Shown one piece after another: positions 17,801-25,919 of a DNA stretch of 60,269 nt. Below the pieces are notes generated by a model. The model was not told the DNA's origin. It saw only the letters and a list, made by a program, of their open reading frames with translations, and ran no database searches. The DNA lies in contig NZ_WCHR01000025.1 of assembly GCF_008973825.1 (NCBI RefSeq), positions 1 to 60,269 on the forward strand, written 5' to 3'. Within the stretch, counting starts at the first letter, position 1. Each line of letters opens with the position of its first letter. This DNA is from Gemmobacter serpentinus (GTDB taxonomy: Bacteria > Pseudomonadota > Alphaproteobacteria > Rhodobacterales > Rhodobacteraceae). Made by a program: the position numbers and the translations under genes.

Positions 17801-19209
17801 GGACGCAGGCTGTCGCAAGCGTTGATCCTCTGGCGTTGAAACAAGCGTTGACGGCGGCTGTTGGCGCTGGCCATGTGCGCAATGATGCTGGCCCCGACCA
17901 TGGTGCGACATTGCTGGTCCTGCCCGGATCAACGGCCGAAGTTGCCGCTGTTGTCGCCATTGCACGGACGCACGGTGTCAGCATCGTGGCGCAAGGCGGC
18001 CATACCGGTTTGGTCGGCGGTTGCCAGTCTCATCCCGGCCAGATCGTGCTGTCACTGACACGCATGGCATTGATTGAGGCCATTTACCCCGACGAGCGCG
18101 TGGCGATCGTGCAGGCGGGCGTGGCACTGGAAGCCTTGCAGAGTGCTGCCCTGACACATGGGCTGGAACCCGGCATCGACCTGGCCGCGCGAGGAACCGC
18201 GACCATCGGCGGCATGGTGTCGACCAACGCGGGTGGCATCATGGCGCATCGCTACGGGGTGATGCGTCATCGCGTGCTGGGGCTGGAGGCGGTGCTGCCT
18301 GATGGCACCATCTATTCCGACATGACCCGCGTGGTGAAAAATACGGCGGGCTACGATCTGAAGCACCTGTTTATCGGCGCTGAAGGCACCCTTGGCATTG
18401 TCACGCGGGTGGTCATCAAACTGGAGCCTTTGCCGCAGTCCACCGCCACGGCGATGCTGGGCCTGCCATCGGTGGCTGCGGCGTTTGAGGCAATCAATCT
18501 CGCGCTGCGCGTCGATGCGGGGCATTTGCGGGCGGCCGAAGGACTCTGGCAGTCCTATATTCAACTGACCGCGCGGGCCCAGGGCTGGTCGGAACCGAGC
18601 TTTCCACTGGATCAACCGATTTGCCTGTTGCTGATGCTGGGCGGTGCCAACCAAGCTAGTCTGAACGAGGGTATCGAGCAGATCTTTGCTGCCATCTTCG
18701 ACCGTCACCCAACAGCCACTGGCATTATTGCCGGATCCAAACGCCAAGAATCCGATTTGTGGCGATTGCGCGAGGATACTGATCAGCTCTACCGCGCCCA
18801 TGCGGCAGCGCCGTCCTATGATGTCTCCGTGCCGCTTTCCGAAATCGAGGCTTATGTTGAACATGTGACAAGTGGTCTAAACCGGATCGACGCCGATCTA
18901 GTTCCCTATATTTTTGGGCATCTTGCCGACGGTAATCTGCATATCGTGCTGAACCGCGTCGGTCCGCTGGATACCGCTCTGTCCCGCGCTGTGGACCATG
19001 TGCTTTATGCCGCCCTGCGCGCTCTCGGCGGGTCCTTTTCCGCTGAACATGGGGTGGGGTCCAAACGCATACCCGCCTTGGTCGCCACATCTGATCCGGC
19101 GAAGCTGGCCACGATGATGCTGTTCAAGCAGGTTCTGGACCCTGATCTGACCCTGAATCCCGGCAAAGTTCTGCCGATCCCCACCCAAGCCCGCGAGAAA
19201 TCCCAATGA
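17797..19209 (+). CDS. FAD-linked 2-hydroxyacid dehydrogenase (GlcD/D-lactate type)
   Basis: The 470-residue flavoprotein has a PCMH-type FAD-binding domain in the N-terminal half ('AQGGHTGLVGGC' near residue 67; 'ARGTATIGGMVSTNAGG' near 130) and a FAD-oxidase C domain. The C-terminal half ends with 'HLADGNLHIVLNR' near 370 and 'FSAEHGVGSKR' near 410, typical of glycolate oxidase GlcD, D-lactate and D-2-hydroxyglutarate dehydrogenases. The start overlaps the aminotransferase stop by four bases. Next to that enzyme it may oxidise an imidazole-lactate-type hydroxyacid to the keto acid. The substrate is unproven. Confidence 0.9.
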   Translation: MRTQAVASVDPLALKQALTAAVGAGHVRNDAGPDHGATLLVLPGSTAEVAAVVAIARTHGVSIVAQGGHTGLVGGCQSHPGQIVLSLTRMALIEAIYPDERVAIVQAGVALEALQSAALTHGLEPGIDLAARGTATIGGMVSTNAGGIMAHRYGVMRHRVLGLEAVLPDGTIYSDMTRVVKNTAGYDLKHLFIGAEGTLGIVTRVVIKLEPLPQSTATAMLGLPSVAAAFEAINLALRVDAGHLRAAEGLWQSYIQLTARAQGWSEPSFPLDQPICLLLMLGGANQASLNEGIEQIFAAIFDRHPTATGIIAGSKRQESDLWRLREDTDQLYRAHAAAPSYDVSVPLSEIEAYVEHVTSGLNRIDADLVPYIFGHLADGNLHIVLNRVGPLDTALSRAVDHVLYAALRALGGSFSAEHGVGSKRIPALVATSDPAKLATMMLFKQVLDPDLTLNPGKVLPIPTQAREKSQ

Positions 19210-21158
19210 TACAGCCGCGCGACCTGACGCAATCCGCCGACACCAGCCTACCGTTCGCGTTGGACTACGCGACGATGCGTCATCGGTTCTTGGCAGCCGC
19301 GCGAGCAGCAGGTGCGGCTCTTTCAGAGCACATTCACCCGCTGCACGGGCCAGATGGCACGACAATCGCCACCGATGTGGCGCTCATCGGGCAGGCGGAT
19401 GCAGCCAAGCTTATGGTTCTGATTTCCGGCACGCACGGGGTGGAAGGGGCTTACGGCTCTGCCTGCCAAACGGCATGGCTGGCGCAAAAGGCCAATTGGG
19501 CCTTGCCCGACGACACCGCGGTTCTGATGGTTCACCTGATCAACCCCTGGGGCACCGCCTGGTCTCGTCGGGTGAACGAAGACAACGTCGATTTGAACCG
19601 CAACTTCATTGACTGGACCACCCGCCCGCCCGTGAACCCGGGCTATGCCGAACTGCACTCGGCTTTGGTCGTGCCCGCCCTGGAGGGTCCCGAAAGGATT
19701 GCCGCCGATGATGCACTGGCAGAACAGACCCATGCCAAGGGTCAGACGAAAATCTCCTCGATTATAGAGGCGGGTCAATATGGCTTTCCCGACGGGTTGT
19801 TCTACGGTGGAGATGCCCCGGTCTGGTCCAACCGCGTGCTGGCCGCGATCCTGGCACAGTTTGGGCAAAGGGCTGCGCAGGTCATCGTGTTCGATCTGCA
19901 CACCGGCGCGGGACCCTACGGCTATCCGGCCCTCTTGTCGGTCAGCCCGGTCGATCATCCCGGGTTGGCTTGGGGCGCGCAGATATTCGGCCCCGCGATG
20001 GGTCAGGTCATCACCGGGCAAACATCCACCACCACAACCGGCATCGCGGCCACCGCTACCGGCTATGTGTCAAACTTCGTGCGCGAGGCCATGCCTCAAG
20101 CGCGTGTGCTGCCGCTGGTAATGGAATGTGGCACGCTGAGCAGTGCCGAGATGCAGCGGCGTGTCGTCGAGGACAACTGGCTGCACCTTTTCGGCAAGCT
20201 TGGCTCTGATCGCGCCCAGCGGATCAAGTCCGAACTGGTTCAGGGCTTCATTCCGCAGGATGAAAGCTGGCAACAAATCTGCCTTGCAACCAGCCTGCGT
20301 CATTTCGATAACGCGCTTTCCGCCCTGAAAAAGGTCGAGGCCTTGCCAAGGACAGCCGCCGCACCGAAAAGCCCGCTTTCAATTGCGCCCAAAGGCACTG
20401 CTGCTGTCGAGGTCGTCGATCTGCATAAATCCTTCGGCCCGCTGGAGGTTCTGCAAGGTGTGAACCTGATCGCCTATCCGGGCGAAGTCGTATCGATGAT
20501 CGGCTCGTCCGGGTCCGGAAAAAGCACCATGCTGCGCTGTATCAACCTGTTGGAACAGCCAAACTCCGGCCGCATCGTGATCGACGGTGAAGTTGTGCGG
20601 ATGAAAACCGCGGTCAAGGGTGCCGCGACTATCGCTGATCAGCGCCAGATCGAGCATATCCGGGCCCGCGTCGGGATGGTGTTCCAAAGCTTCAACCTGT
20701 GGCCCCACATGACGGTCTTGGAAAACATTATTGAGGCACCGATCCATGTGCTGAAAGAGCCGCGCGCCGATGCGGTCGAACACGCCCACGCCCTTCTGAA
20801 AAAGGTCGGGCTCTCGGACAAGCACGCGCACTATCCCGGTCAGCTTTCGGGCGGGCAGCAGCAGCGCGCCGCTATCGCCCGCACATTGGCGATGCGTCCC
20901 AAGGTGATGCTGTTCGACGAGCCGACATCGGCGCTGGACCCCGAGTTGGTGGGCGAAGTGCTGCGTGTCATCCGCCAACTGGCCGAAGAGGGCAATACGA
21001 TGATCCTTGTGACGCATGAGATGCAGTTCGCACGCGAAGTCAGTCACAAGGTGATGTTTCTCCACCGGGGGCGCGTGGAGGAAGAAGGAAGCCCGGCCGA
21101 TCTGTTCGGTCAACCGCGTTCAGAACGTTTGCGTCAGTTCCTGGCCCGGACGTTCTGA
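19206..21158 (+). CDS. Fusion: DUF2817 M14-type hydrolase plus polar amino acid ABC ATPase
   Basis: One uninterrupted 650-residue frame joins two enzymes. Residues 1-380 are a DUF2817 zinc hydrolase of the M14/aspartoacylase superfamily: His77 and Glu80 in 'GTHGVEG', Arg132 in 'NLNRNF', His232 in 'DLHTG' and Glu307 in 'MECGT'. Residues 400-650 are a PAAT-family ATPase: Walker A 433-441, Q-loop near 494, signature LSGGQ 547-551, Walker B ending DE 571-572 and H-loop His604. No ATG or GTG with a ribosome site lies near the junction, so a real fusion is likely. The binding protein and both permeases follow. I infer that a cytoplasmic hydrolase is tethered to the importer, perhaps trimming an N-acyl or dipeptide form of the substrate on entry. 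Confidence 0.9.
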   Translation: MIQPRDLTQSADTSLPFALDYATMRHRFLAAARAAGAALSEHIHPLHGPDGTTIATDVALIGQADAAKLMVLISGTHGVEGAYGSACQTAWLAQKANWALPDDTAVLMVHLINPWGTAWSRRVNEDNVDLNRNFIDWTTRPPVNPGYAELHSALVVPALEGPERIAADDALAEQTHAKGQTKISSIIEAGQYGFPDGLFYGGDAPVWSNRVLAAILAQFGQRAAQVIVFDLHTGAGPYGYPALLSVSPVDHPGLAWGAQIFGPAMGQVITGQTSTTTTGIAATATGYVSNFVREAMPQARVLPLVMECGTLSSAEMQRRVVEDNWLHLFGKLGSDRAQRIKSELVQGFIPQDESWQQICLATSLRHFDNALSALKKVEALPRTAAAPKSPLSIAPKGTAAVEVVDLHKSFGPLEVLQGVNLIAYPGEVVSMIGSSGSGKSTMLRCINLLEQPNSGRIVIDGEVVRMKTAVKGAATIADQRQIEHIRARVGMVFQSFNLWPHMTVLENIIEAPIHVLKEPRADAVEHAHALLKKVGLSDKHAHYPGQLSGGQQQRAAIARTLAMRPKVMLFDEPTSALDPELVGEVLRVIRQLAEEGNTMILVTHEMQFAREVSHKVMFLHRGRVEEEGSPADLFGQPRSERLRQFLARTF

Positions 21159-21246
21159 GACTGACATCGCGACCGGGCAAGCCAGAACAGGGCGAAATCG
21201 GTGCGGTGAAGACCAAAAGGAAACGAAGTTCAACAAGGAGACGGAC

Positions 21247-22041
21247 ATGAAATTGAAAGTTCTTTCGCTCATCGCGCTACTCGCTGGGGCTGCGTCTGGG
21301 GCGCAGGCCGAAGGCCAGCTGAAGATCGGGACCGAAGGTGCGTATCCCCCGTGGAGCATGGCCGATGCCAACGGTGCTGTCACCGGCTTTGACGCCGATG
21401 TAGGCAACATGCTTTGCACCAAGCTGGCGATGGAATGTGTATTCGTGGTTCAGGCATTTGACGGGCTGATCCCGGCATTGCAGGCCAACCAGTTCGACAT
21501 CATCATTTCGGGCATGTCGATCACCGCCGACCGCAAGAAGGAAATCAACTTCTCGATCGGTTATGCTGAACTGGCCAACAAGGTTGTCGTCGCCAAGGAG
21601 TCCGATCTCGCGGGCATCACCGAGATTCCGGCGCTGCTGGCCGCTCTTGATGGCCATTCGGTTGGCGTGCAGGCAGGCACCACCCATGCCCATTTCATGG
21701 AAAAGCTGGCGCCGACCGCAACGCTGAAATCCTACGCCACTTTGGATGAAATGCAGATCGACCTTGCGAACGGCCGCGTCGATGCCGGCTTTGCCGATGT
21801 ATCGGCCCTGCAGAGCTTTCTGGACAAGCCCGAAGGCGCAGGCTTCCAGTTTGTCGATGTGAACATCATCTCCACCTTTGACCCGACCTTGGGCGAAGGC
21901 GTTGGCGTCGGCATTCGGCAGGATGATGCGGACCTGAAAGCGAAAATCGACACCGCGCTTTGCGAGCTTATCGCGGATGGCTCGATCAAGGCTTCCAGCG
22001 AGAAGTGGTTCAACATGGATATCTCGCGCCCCTGCCAGTAA
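21247..22041 (+). CDS. ABC transporter periplasmic binding protein (polar amino acid type)
   Basis: The 264-residue protein belongs to solute-binding family 3 (HisJ/ArgT-like). A signal peptide ends at 'GAQA' near residue 21. The mature protein begins with the typical 'LKIGTEGAYPPWSMADANGAVTGFDADVG' region, and 'IISGMSITADRKKEINFS' follows near residue 85. AAGGAG eight bases before the ATG is a strong ribosome site. It delivers ligand to the permease pair encoded downstream. Family 3 proteins bind amino acids and derivatives, so histidine-like ligands are plausible. Confidence 0.92.
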   Translation: MKLKVLSLIALLAGAASGAQAEGQLKIGTEGAYPPWSMADANGAVTGFDADVGNMLCTKLAMECVFVVQAFDGLIPALQANQFDIIISGMSITADRKKEINFSIGYAELANKVVVAKESDLAGITEIPALLAALDGHSVGVQAGTTHAHFMEKLAPTATLKSYATLDEMQIDLANGRVDAGFADVSALQSFLDKPEGAGFQFVDVNIISTFDPTLGEGVGVGIRQDDADLKAKIDTALCELIADGSIKASSEKWFNMDISRPCQ

Positions 22042-22116
22042 CGCCGGGCCGAAATTTCAAGAGCAGACTGCGCCCGGCATCGGCTGGGCGCATGTTTCAG
22101 AAAACAGGATGAAGCG

Positions 22117-22824
22117 ATGGAATTCGGTTTGGTACAGGTCTGGGAGGGTGGCTGGGTCGGTGCAATTCTGCGTGGTGCCGCAGTCACCATTGCCGTCGGT
22201 GTGGCTAGCATGATCTTCGGGCTGATCATCGGGACAATCTGCGGCCTGATCAAATGGCGCGCGGTTTTCGGGCTGTCACAAATGGTTGATCTTTACACGT
22301 CGGTCATCCGTGGGGTGCCGGAACTGTTGATCATCTACCTGCTGTTTTTCGGGTCCGTGGAATTTGTTACCAAGATTGCAACGGCCTTCGGCTTTGCGGA
22401 ACTTGCCGACGCGGGCTATGCCTTCTTCATCACAGTGGCCGCGATCAGCGCCATTTCGGGCGCTTATTCAACCGAGGTCATCCGCGGTGCGCTTGCTGCA
22501 ATCCCGAAAGGCCACATCGAAGCGGCTGTGGCGCTTGGCCTGCCAAGTCGCCGGATCTTCGCGCGCATCATCGCCCCGCAGATGCTACGCATTGCCTTCC
22601 CGGGCATAAACAACGTCTGGCAAACCACGATCAAGGACACGGCATTGGTGTCGGTGGTTGGACTGCAAGAGTTGATGCGGACGGCCTTTATCGGCGCGGG
22701 ATCAACCCATAATCCCCTGATCTTCTATTCAATTGCCGCCTTAGTTTACTTGATGATCACTCTGACAAGCCAGGTCGGCTTCAATAGGGTTGAAACCCTT
22801 TTGTCTCCTCGGAAAGGTGCCTGA
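22117..22824 (+). CDS. ABC transporter permease (HisQ/HisM type)
   Basis: The 235-residue integral membrane protein has about five hydrophobic helices and the 'IRGVPELLIIYLLFFG' and 'EVIRGALAAIPKGHIEAAVALGL' (EAA loop, around residues 125-147) regions of polar amino acid permeases. The EAA loop docks on the ATPase part of the fusion protein. The gene starts 75 bp after the binding protein and is followed after three bases by the second permease. Confidence 0.92.
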   Translation: MEFGLVQVWEGGWVGAILRGAAVTIAVGVASMIFGLIIGTICGLIKWRAVFGLSQMVDLYTSVIRGVPELLIIYLLFFGSVEFVTKIATAFGFAELADAGYAFFITVAAISAISGAYSTEVIRGALAAIPKGHIEAAVALGLPSRRIFARIIAPQMLRIAFPGINNVWQTTIKDTALVSVVGLQELMRTAFIGAGSTHNPLIFYSIAALVYLMITLTSQVGFNRVETLLSPRKGA

Positions 22825-22827
22825 GCC

Positions 22828-23547
22828 ATGGAGCTTATTCAGCTTGCCGTGCCTGTGCTGCTCAAAGGTCTTTGGATGACCCTGACGCTTACGGCCCTTT
22901 CCGTGGCTATCGGTTTTAATCTGGGCTTGGGCCTTGCGATCCTGCGCGGGTCAGACAATTCGTGGCTTTCCGGGTTTGCGCGCTACTACAGTATTGTTTT
23001 TCGCGGCACCCCACTTTTGGTGCAGATCTTCCTAATTTATTACGGCCTTGGGCAGATCAAATTCATCCACGACACGCCAGCCATGTGGTGGGTCGTCAGC
23101 GAAGGTTCACGCTGCGCGGTTCTGGCATTGGCGCTGAACACCGCAGCCTACACGTCTGAGATTTTGCGCGGCGGACTTGTTGCCGTGCCCGCTGGTCTGG
23201 TCGAAGCGGCCAAAGCCTGCGGTATGTCGCGCATGACGCGTTTTCGCCGCATCGAGTTTCCGCTGGCGATCCGGCAGGCGTTGCCCGCCTATGGCAACGA
23301 AATTGTGTTGATGGTCAAAGGCACCAGCCTTGCCTCGACCATCACCGTGCTGGAAATCACCGGCTACGCGAAACGCTTGATGAGCCAGACATTTGCGATT
23401 TTCGAAGTTTTCGCCATCGCAGGGGTGCTCTATTTGGTGCTGAATCTGGTCTTGATTGGCATTATGCGGCTGGTCGAACGCCGATTGATGCGCCACACTG
23501 GGTCAGCACCGCAGATTAGATCAGCTACCATGCAGCAACCGATCTGA
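22828..23547 (+). CDS. ABC transporter permease (HisM/HisQ type)
   Basis: This 239-residue paralogue of the preceding permease completes the heterodimeric membrane channel. It has the 'FRGTPLLVQIFLIYYGLGQ' region near residue 57 and the EAA loop around 'EILRGGLVAVPAGLVEAAKACGM'. It is the last gene of the Rieske operon. The sequence beyond its stop contains only short hairpins without a T-run and then an IS3-type end. Confidence 0.92.
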   Translation: MELIQLAVPVLLKGLWMTLTLTALSVAIGFNLGLGLAILRGSDNSWLSGFARYYSIVFRGTPLLVQIFLIYYGLGQIKFIHDTPAMWWVVSEGSRCAVLALALNTAAYTSEILRGGLVAVPAGLVEAAKACGMSRMTRFRRIEFPLAIRQALPAYGNEIVLMVKGTSLASTITVLEITGYAKRLMSQTFAIFEVFAIAGVLYLVLNLVLIGIMRLVERRLMRHTGSAPQIRSATMQQPI

Positions 23548-23655
23548 TACGGTCTTGGCATGAGCTTAATTTTTACGCTGCGTTCGCAGCACGAAGGCCA
23601 CGGGATTATCGTGGTCAGGCGTGATGGTCCTTCATGGCATTAACAGCTATCGAAA

Positions 23656-23772
23656 TGAGTTACTCCCCCGAAAATCGGACAATGACGGAAGTTAGGATCT
23701 GAAGTCTGCTTGTCCTTAGGACGAGGAGATCAAAACATGTCAAAACGCAAGATGTCGCGTAGCCCTTAATTA
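23656..23772 (+). mobile_element. Left-end fragment of an IS3-family element
   Basis: TGAGTTACTCCCCCGAAAAT at 23656 resembles IS3/IS407-type terminal repeats. It is followed at 23726-23735 by GAGGAG and an ATG at 23738 whose product begins MSKRK, like many IS3-family OrfA proteins, and stops after ten codons at 23768-23770. The rest of the element is missing: the ISL3 element begins at 23773. The 108 bp before it (23548-23655) hold no gene. Confidence 0.55.
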
Positions 23773-25463
23773 GGGTCATCCTCAATTTGTGTGGTGCAGA
23801 GGGAGCATTCGGGCCCTGAGCAAGTTCGGGCCGGCTCGCCCATACATCGCGCGCTTCAAGGTCTTCAATCGGTTGATCTGGCCTTCGGCTTGACCATTGC
23901 TCCACTCCATTTCGATGGCATTCCTGACCGCATCAATGTCTCTGTTCAAGGTTCGGGCGAACCGCACGATGGGCGCCAGGTCCGTTTCGATCGCATCGTC
24001 GATCCAGGCGGGCAGCGGGTCTGCTTTTCGACCACGCAAGATGCCATTGAAACGCATGGCGAGGCGCCGCATTGTTGTGAAGGCAGGCGAGCCTTCCTTG
24101 AGAACTTCGACTTTTCTCGCCTGCTCCAAGGTAAATCTTCCTCTTGGTTTGATGCAGAGTGCGGCCGCGATAACCGGGGAAATCGCGTGCCCCGTTTCCG
24201 GGTCCCGGACCGGTGCAAGGACCTGATCTTCCTTGGTGGGTCCCTCCTGTTCCTCTTTTTCGGCTCTGCGCCATCCGGCCAAGAGCCGCTGCAAGTTTGA
24301 CAGGCTGCCCTCATAACCACGTTCTTGGATCAAAGGGAGCAGCGCATTGCCGCTGCGAATACCGTTCTCCCAGCGTTGCTTCAGGTACTCTTCAAAATAC
24401 CATGCGGAGGAGCGCTTGAGGACGGCGCGCTTTCGGTCAGGTGGCGTTTCGAACTGCAGCCATTTCGCGACGCTACGCCGGGGAAACCCCGTTCGCCGTC
24501 CGATCTCGCTGCACGTCAGCCCTTGCTGCCTAAGTACCGAAATGGTCTTGAAAATCTCTTCTCGGGATTTGCGATGGGCAAGACGTGATTTCAGAAGGTT
24601 CTGAGCTGTGCTGATGTTGTCTGCATCGGAGAGCAAGGCCCTTCCAGTTGCACGACCGTGCAGGTTCATTTGCTCCTCGATTGCCATGCGAAGGTTCTGC
24701 ACGATATGAAACCGGTCGGCGACCTGTTCCGCCTGCGGCGCTCCTTGTCGGGCGGCTTGGGCGTAGAGACCGCAGCGATCCCGGCTTATGACTTCCACCT
24801 CAGGATGACGCCTTAGCCAGTCGGTGCATGTGACGACATCACGATCTTCGAGAACATCGATGACAGCGCGACGCTCGAGGTCGATGATGATCGTCCCGTA
24901 GTTCTGCGACTTTCGCCAACTCCAATCATCGATCCCGATGATCCGTGCGCGTGGTGGAACAACTTGAGCTGCGCGTAGCAACTGTCGGAGAATAGTATCG
25001 TCACTGACCCGGATACCCAGTCGCCGCAAGAGCCGTTCAGCTGGGGTGCCGCCAGCGGCGTGCGCCATATGGCCTAAGAGTTGTGCCTGTCGCGACGTCC
25101 GGCGCGCATAAGGGGTCGCCACCGCCCCCTCGCGATCGGAGAACGTGCGGCGGCGGCAATCCGAGTTCAAACATCGCCATCGACAAACCCTGAGCTCGAT
25201 CCAAACCGCTTGGCCCTGAGCAGGAAAATCCTCGATCCGCCGGCGCCGCCAACCATGTCGTTGTCTTGAGGACGTCCCGCACTCAGGGCAGGTGCCATTC
25301 GGAGCCAGTCTGCCAGATACGACCCATGCACCCGTCTCAGACTGGCGGACCTCACCAACCTCGACGCTGGCGGTTGGAGCCCAATGCTTCTTCGATACCA
25401 CGGCCTGATCCCTTCAATCTGTGAAACTCGGTCAGACCGTGACACACAAATTGAGGATGACCC
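23773..25463 (-). mobile_element. Complete ISL3-family insertion sequence
   Basis: The element is 1,691 bp and bounded by 21-bp perfect inverted repeats, each starting GGGTCATCCTCAATT inward from 23773 and from 25463. It contains a single transposase gene on the minus strand. The eight bases on each side (CTTAATTA and GGATAAGG) do not match, so the usual ISL3 8-bp target duplication is absent. A deletion or recombination after insertion probably removed one flank. Confidence 0.9.
23782..25401 (-). CDS. ISL3 family transposase
   Basis: The 539-residue transposase has the ISL3 N-terminal zinc-binding region ('CPECGTSSRQRHGW' near residue 37 and a second Cys pair 'CRWRCLNSDC' near 73). A helix-turn-helix part and a DDE_Tnp_ISL3 catalytic domain follow, including 'IIGIDDWSWRKSQNYGTIIIDLERR' around 158-182 and 'RDRCGLYAQAARQGAPQAEQVADRFHIVQNL' around 208-238. 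The C-terminal 'EWSNGQAEGQINRLKTLKRAMYGRAG' is diagnostic. The gene appears intact and the element may still be mobile. Confidence 0.95.
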   Translation of the reverse strand: MVSKKHWAPTASVEVGEVRQSETGAWVVSGRLAPNGTCPECGTSSRQRHGWRRRRIEDFPAQGQAVWIELRVCRWRCLNSDCRRRTFSDREGAVATPYARRTSRQAQLLGHMAHAAGGTPAERLLRRLGIRVSDDTILRQLLRAAQVVPPRARIIGIDDWSWRKSQNYGTIIIDLERRAVIDVLEDRDVVTCTDWLRRHPEVEVISRDRCGLYAQAARQGAPQAEQVADRFHIVQNLRMAIEEQMNLHGRATGRALLSDADNISTAQNLLKSRLAHRKSREEIFKTISVLRQQGLTCSEIGRRTGFPRRSVAKWLQFETPPDRKRAVLKRSSAWYFEEYLKQRWENGIRSGNALLPLIQERGYEGSLSNLQRLLAGWRRAEKEEQEGPTKEDQVLAPVRDPETGHAISPVIAAALCIKPRGRFTLEQARKVEVLKEGSPAFTTMRRLAMRFNGILRGRKADPLPAWIDDAIETDLAPIVRFARTLNRDIDAVRNAIEMEWSNGQAEGQINRLKTLKRAMYGRAGPNLLRARMLPLHHTN

Positions 25464-25485
25464 GGATAAGGGTGCGGCGGTTCAT
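25464..25485 (-). pseudogene. DsbA-type gene cut off by the ISL3 element
   Basis: The ATG at 25485 (minus strand) overlaps the dsbB stop codon in an ATGA arrangement typical of translational coupling. Only seven codons (MNRRTLI) remain before the ISL3 inverted repeat. In similar metal islands a thioredoxin-fold DsbA/DsbG-like gene follows dsbB, so I infer that its start survives here. The remainder is not found on the far side of the IS. Confidence 0.5.
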
Positions 25486-25919
25486 GTGCGGTGTCCTTTC
25501 GGCAGGATGAGACAGGCAAGGATCGCCGCAAAGGCGACCGCTGAGAGATAGGGGATCGGCAGGCCAAGGATCATCTGCGCCTCACCGGTGCAGGAGGGGC
25601 CATTTTCAGTGCATGGCACGATCGGTGCGGGCAGGATCCCTGCGTACAGGCCCGAATGCCATGCCGCAAGTGCGAGCCCGGCGAAAGCCAACGGCAAGCC
25701 ATAGGTGCGCGCCATCCCGTCTCCCCGCCAGAGCGACAGGCCAAGGATCGGCACCAAGGGGAACATGGCGATACGCTGATACCAGCAGAGCGTGCAGGGC
25801 ATCTGACCAAGCACCTCTCCGATGAAGAGCGCACCAAGCGTGGCCGCCAGTGCGATCAGGAAAGCGACGGTCAAGGAAAGGTCGTCACGCGACAGGCTCT
25901 GCGGGTCAGCTTTGGTCAA
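25482..25919 (-). CDS. dsbB: Disulfide bond formation protein B (DsbB-like)
   Basis: This roughly 145-residue inner-membrane protein has four hydrophobic helices. It carries the quinone-side CxxC ('MPCTLCWYQR') and a periplasmic pair ('VPCTENGPSC'), as in DsbB, which reoxidises DsbA. I prefer a TTG start at 25919, because AAGGAG (plus strand 25927-25932) lies seven bases upstream. The ATG at 25961 lacks a ribosome site and would overlap lspA by 56 bases. Its usual partner gene has been destroyed by the downstream IS. Confidence 0.88.
   Translation of the reverse strand: MTKADPQSLSRDDLSLTVAFLIALAATLGALFIGEVLGQMPCTLCWYQRIAMFPLVPILGLSLWRGDGMARTYGLPLAFAGLALAAWHSGLYAGILPAPIVPCTENGPSCTGEAQMILGLPIPYLSAVAFAAILACLILPKGHRT

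Noticed and set aside
23560-23640. Hairpins after the last permease gene (GCTGC/GCAGC near 23580 and CCACG/CGTGG near 23600)
   Set aside because: Stems are only five base pairs and no T-run follows, so I did not call a terminator.
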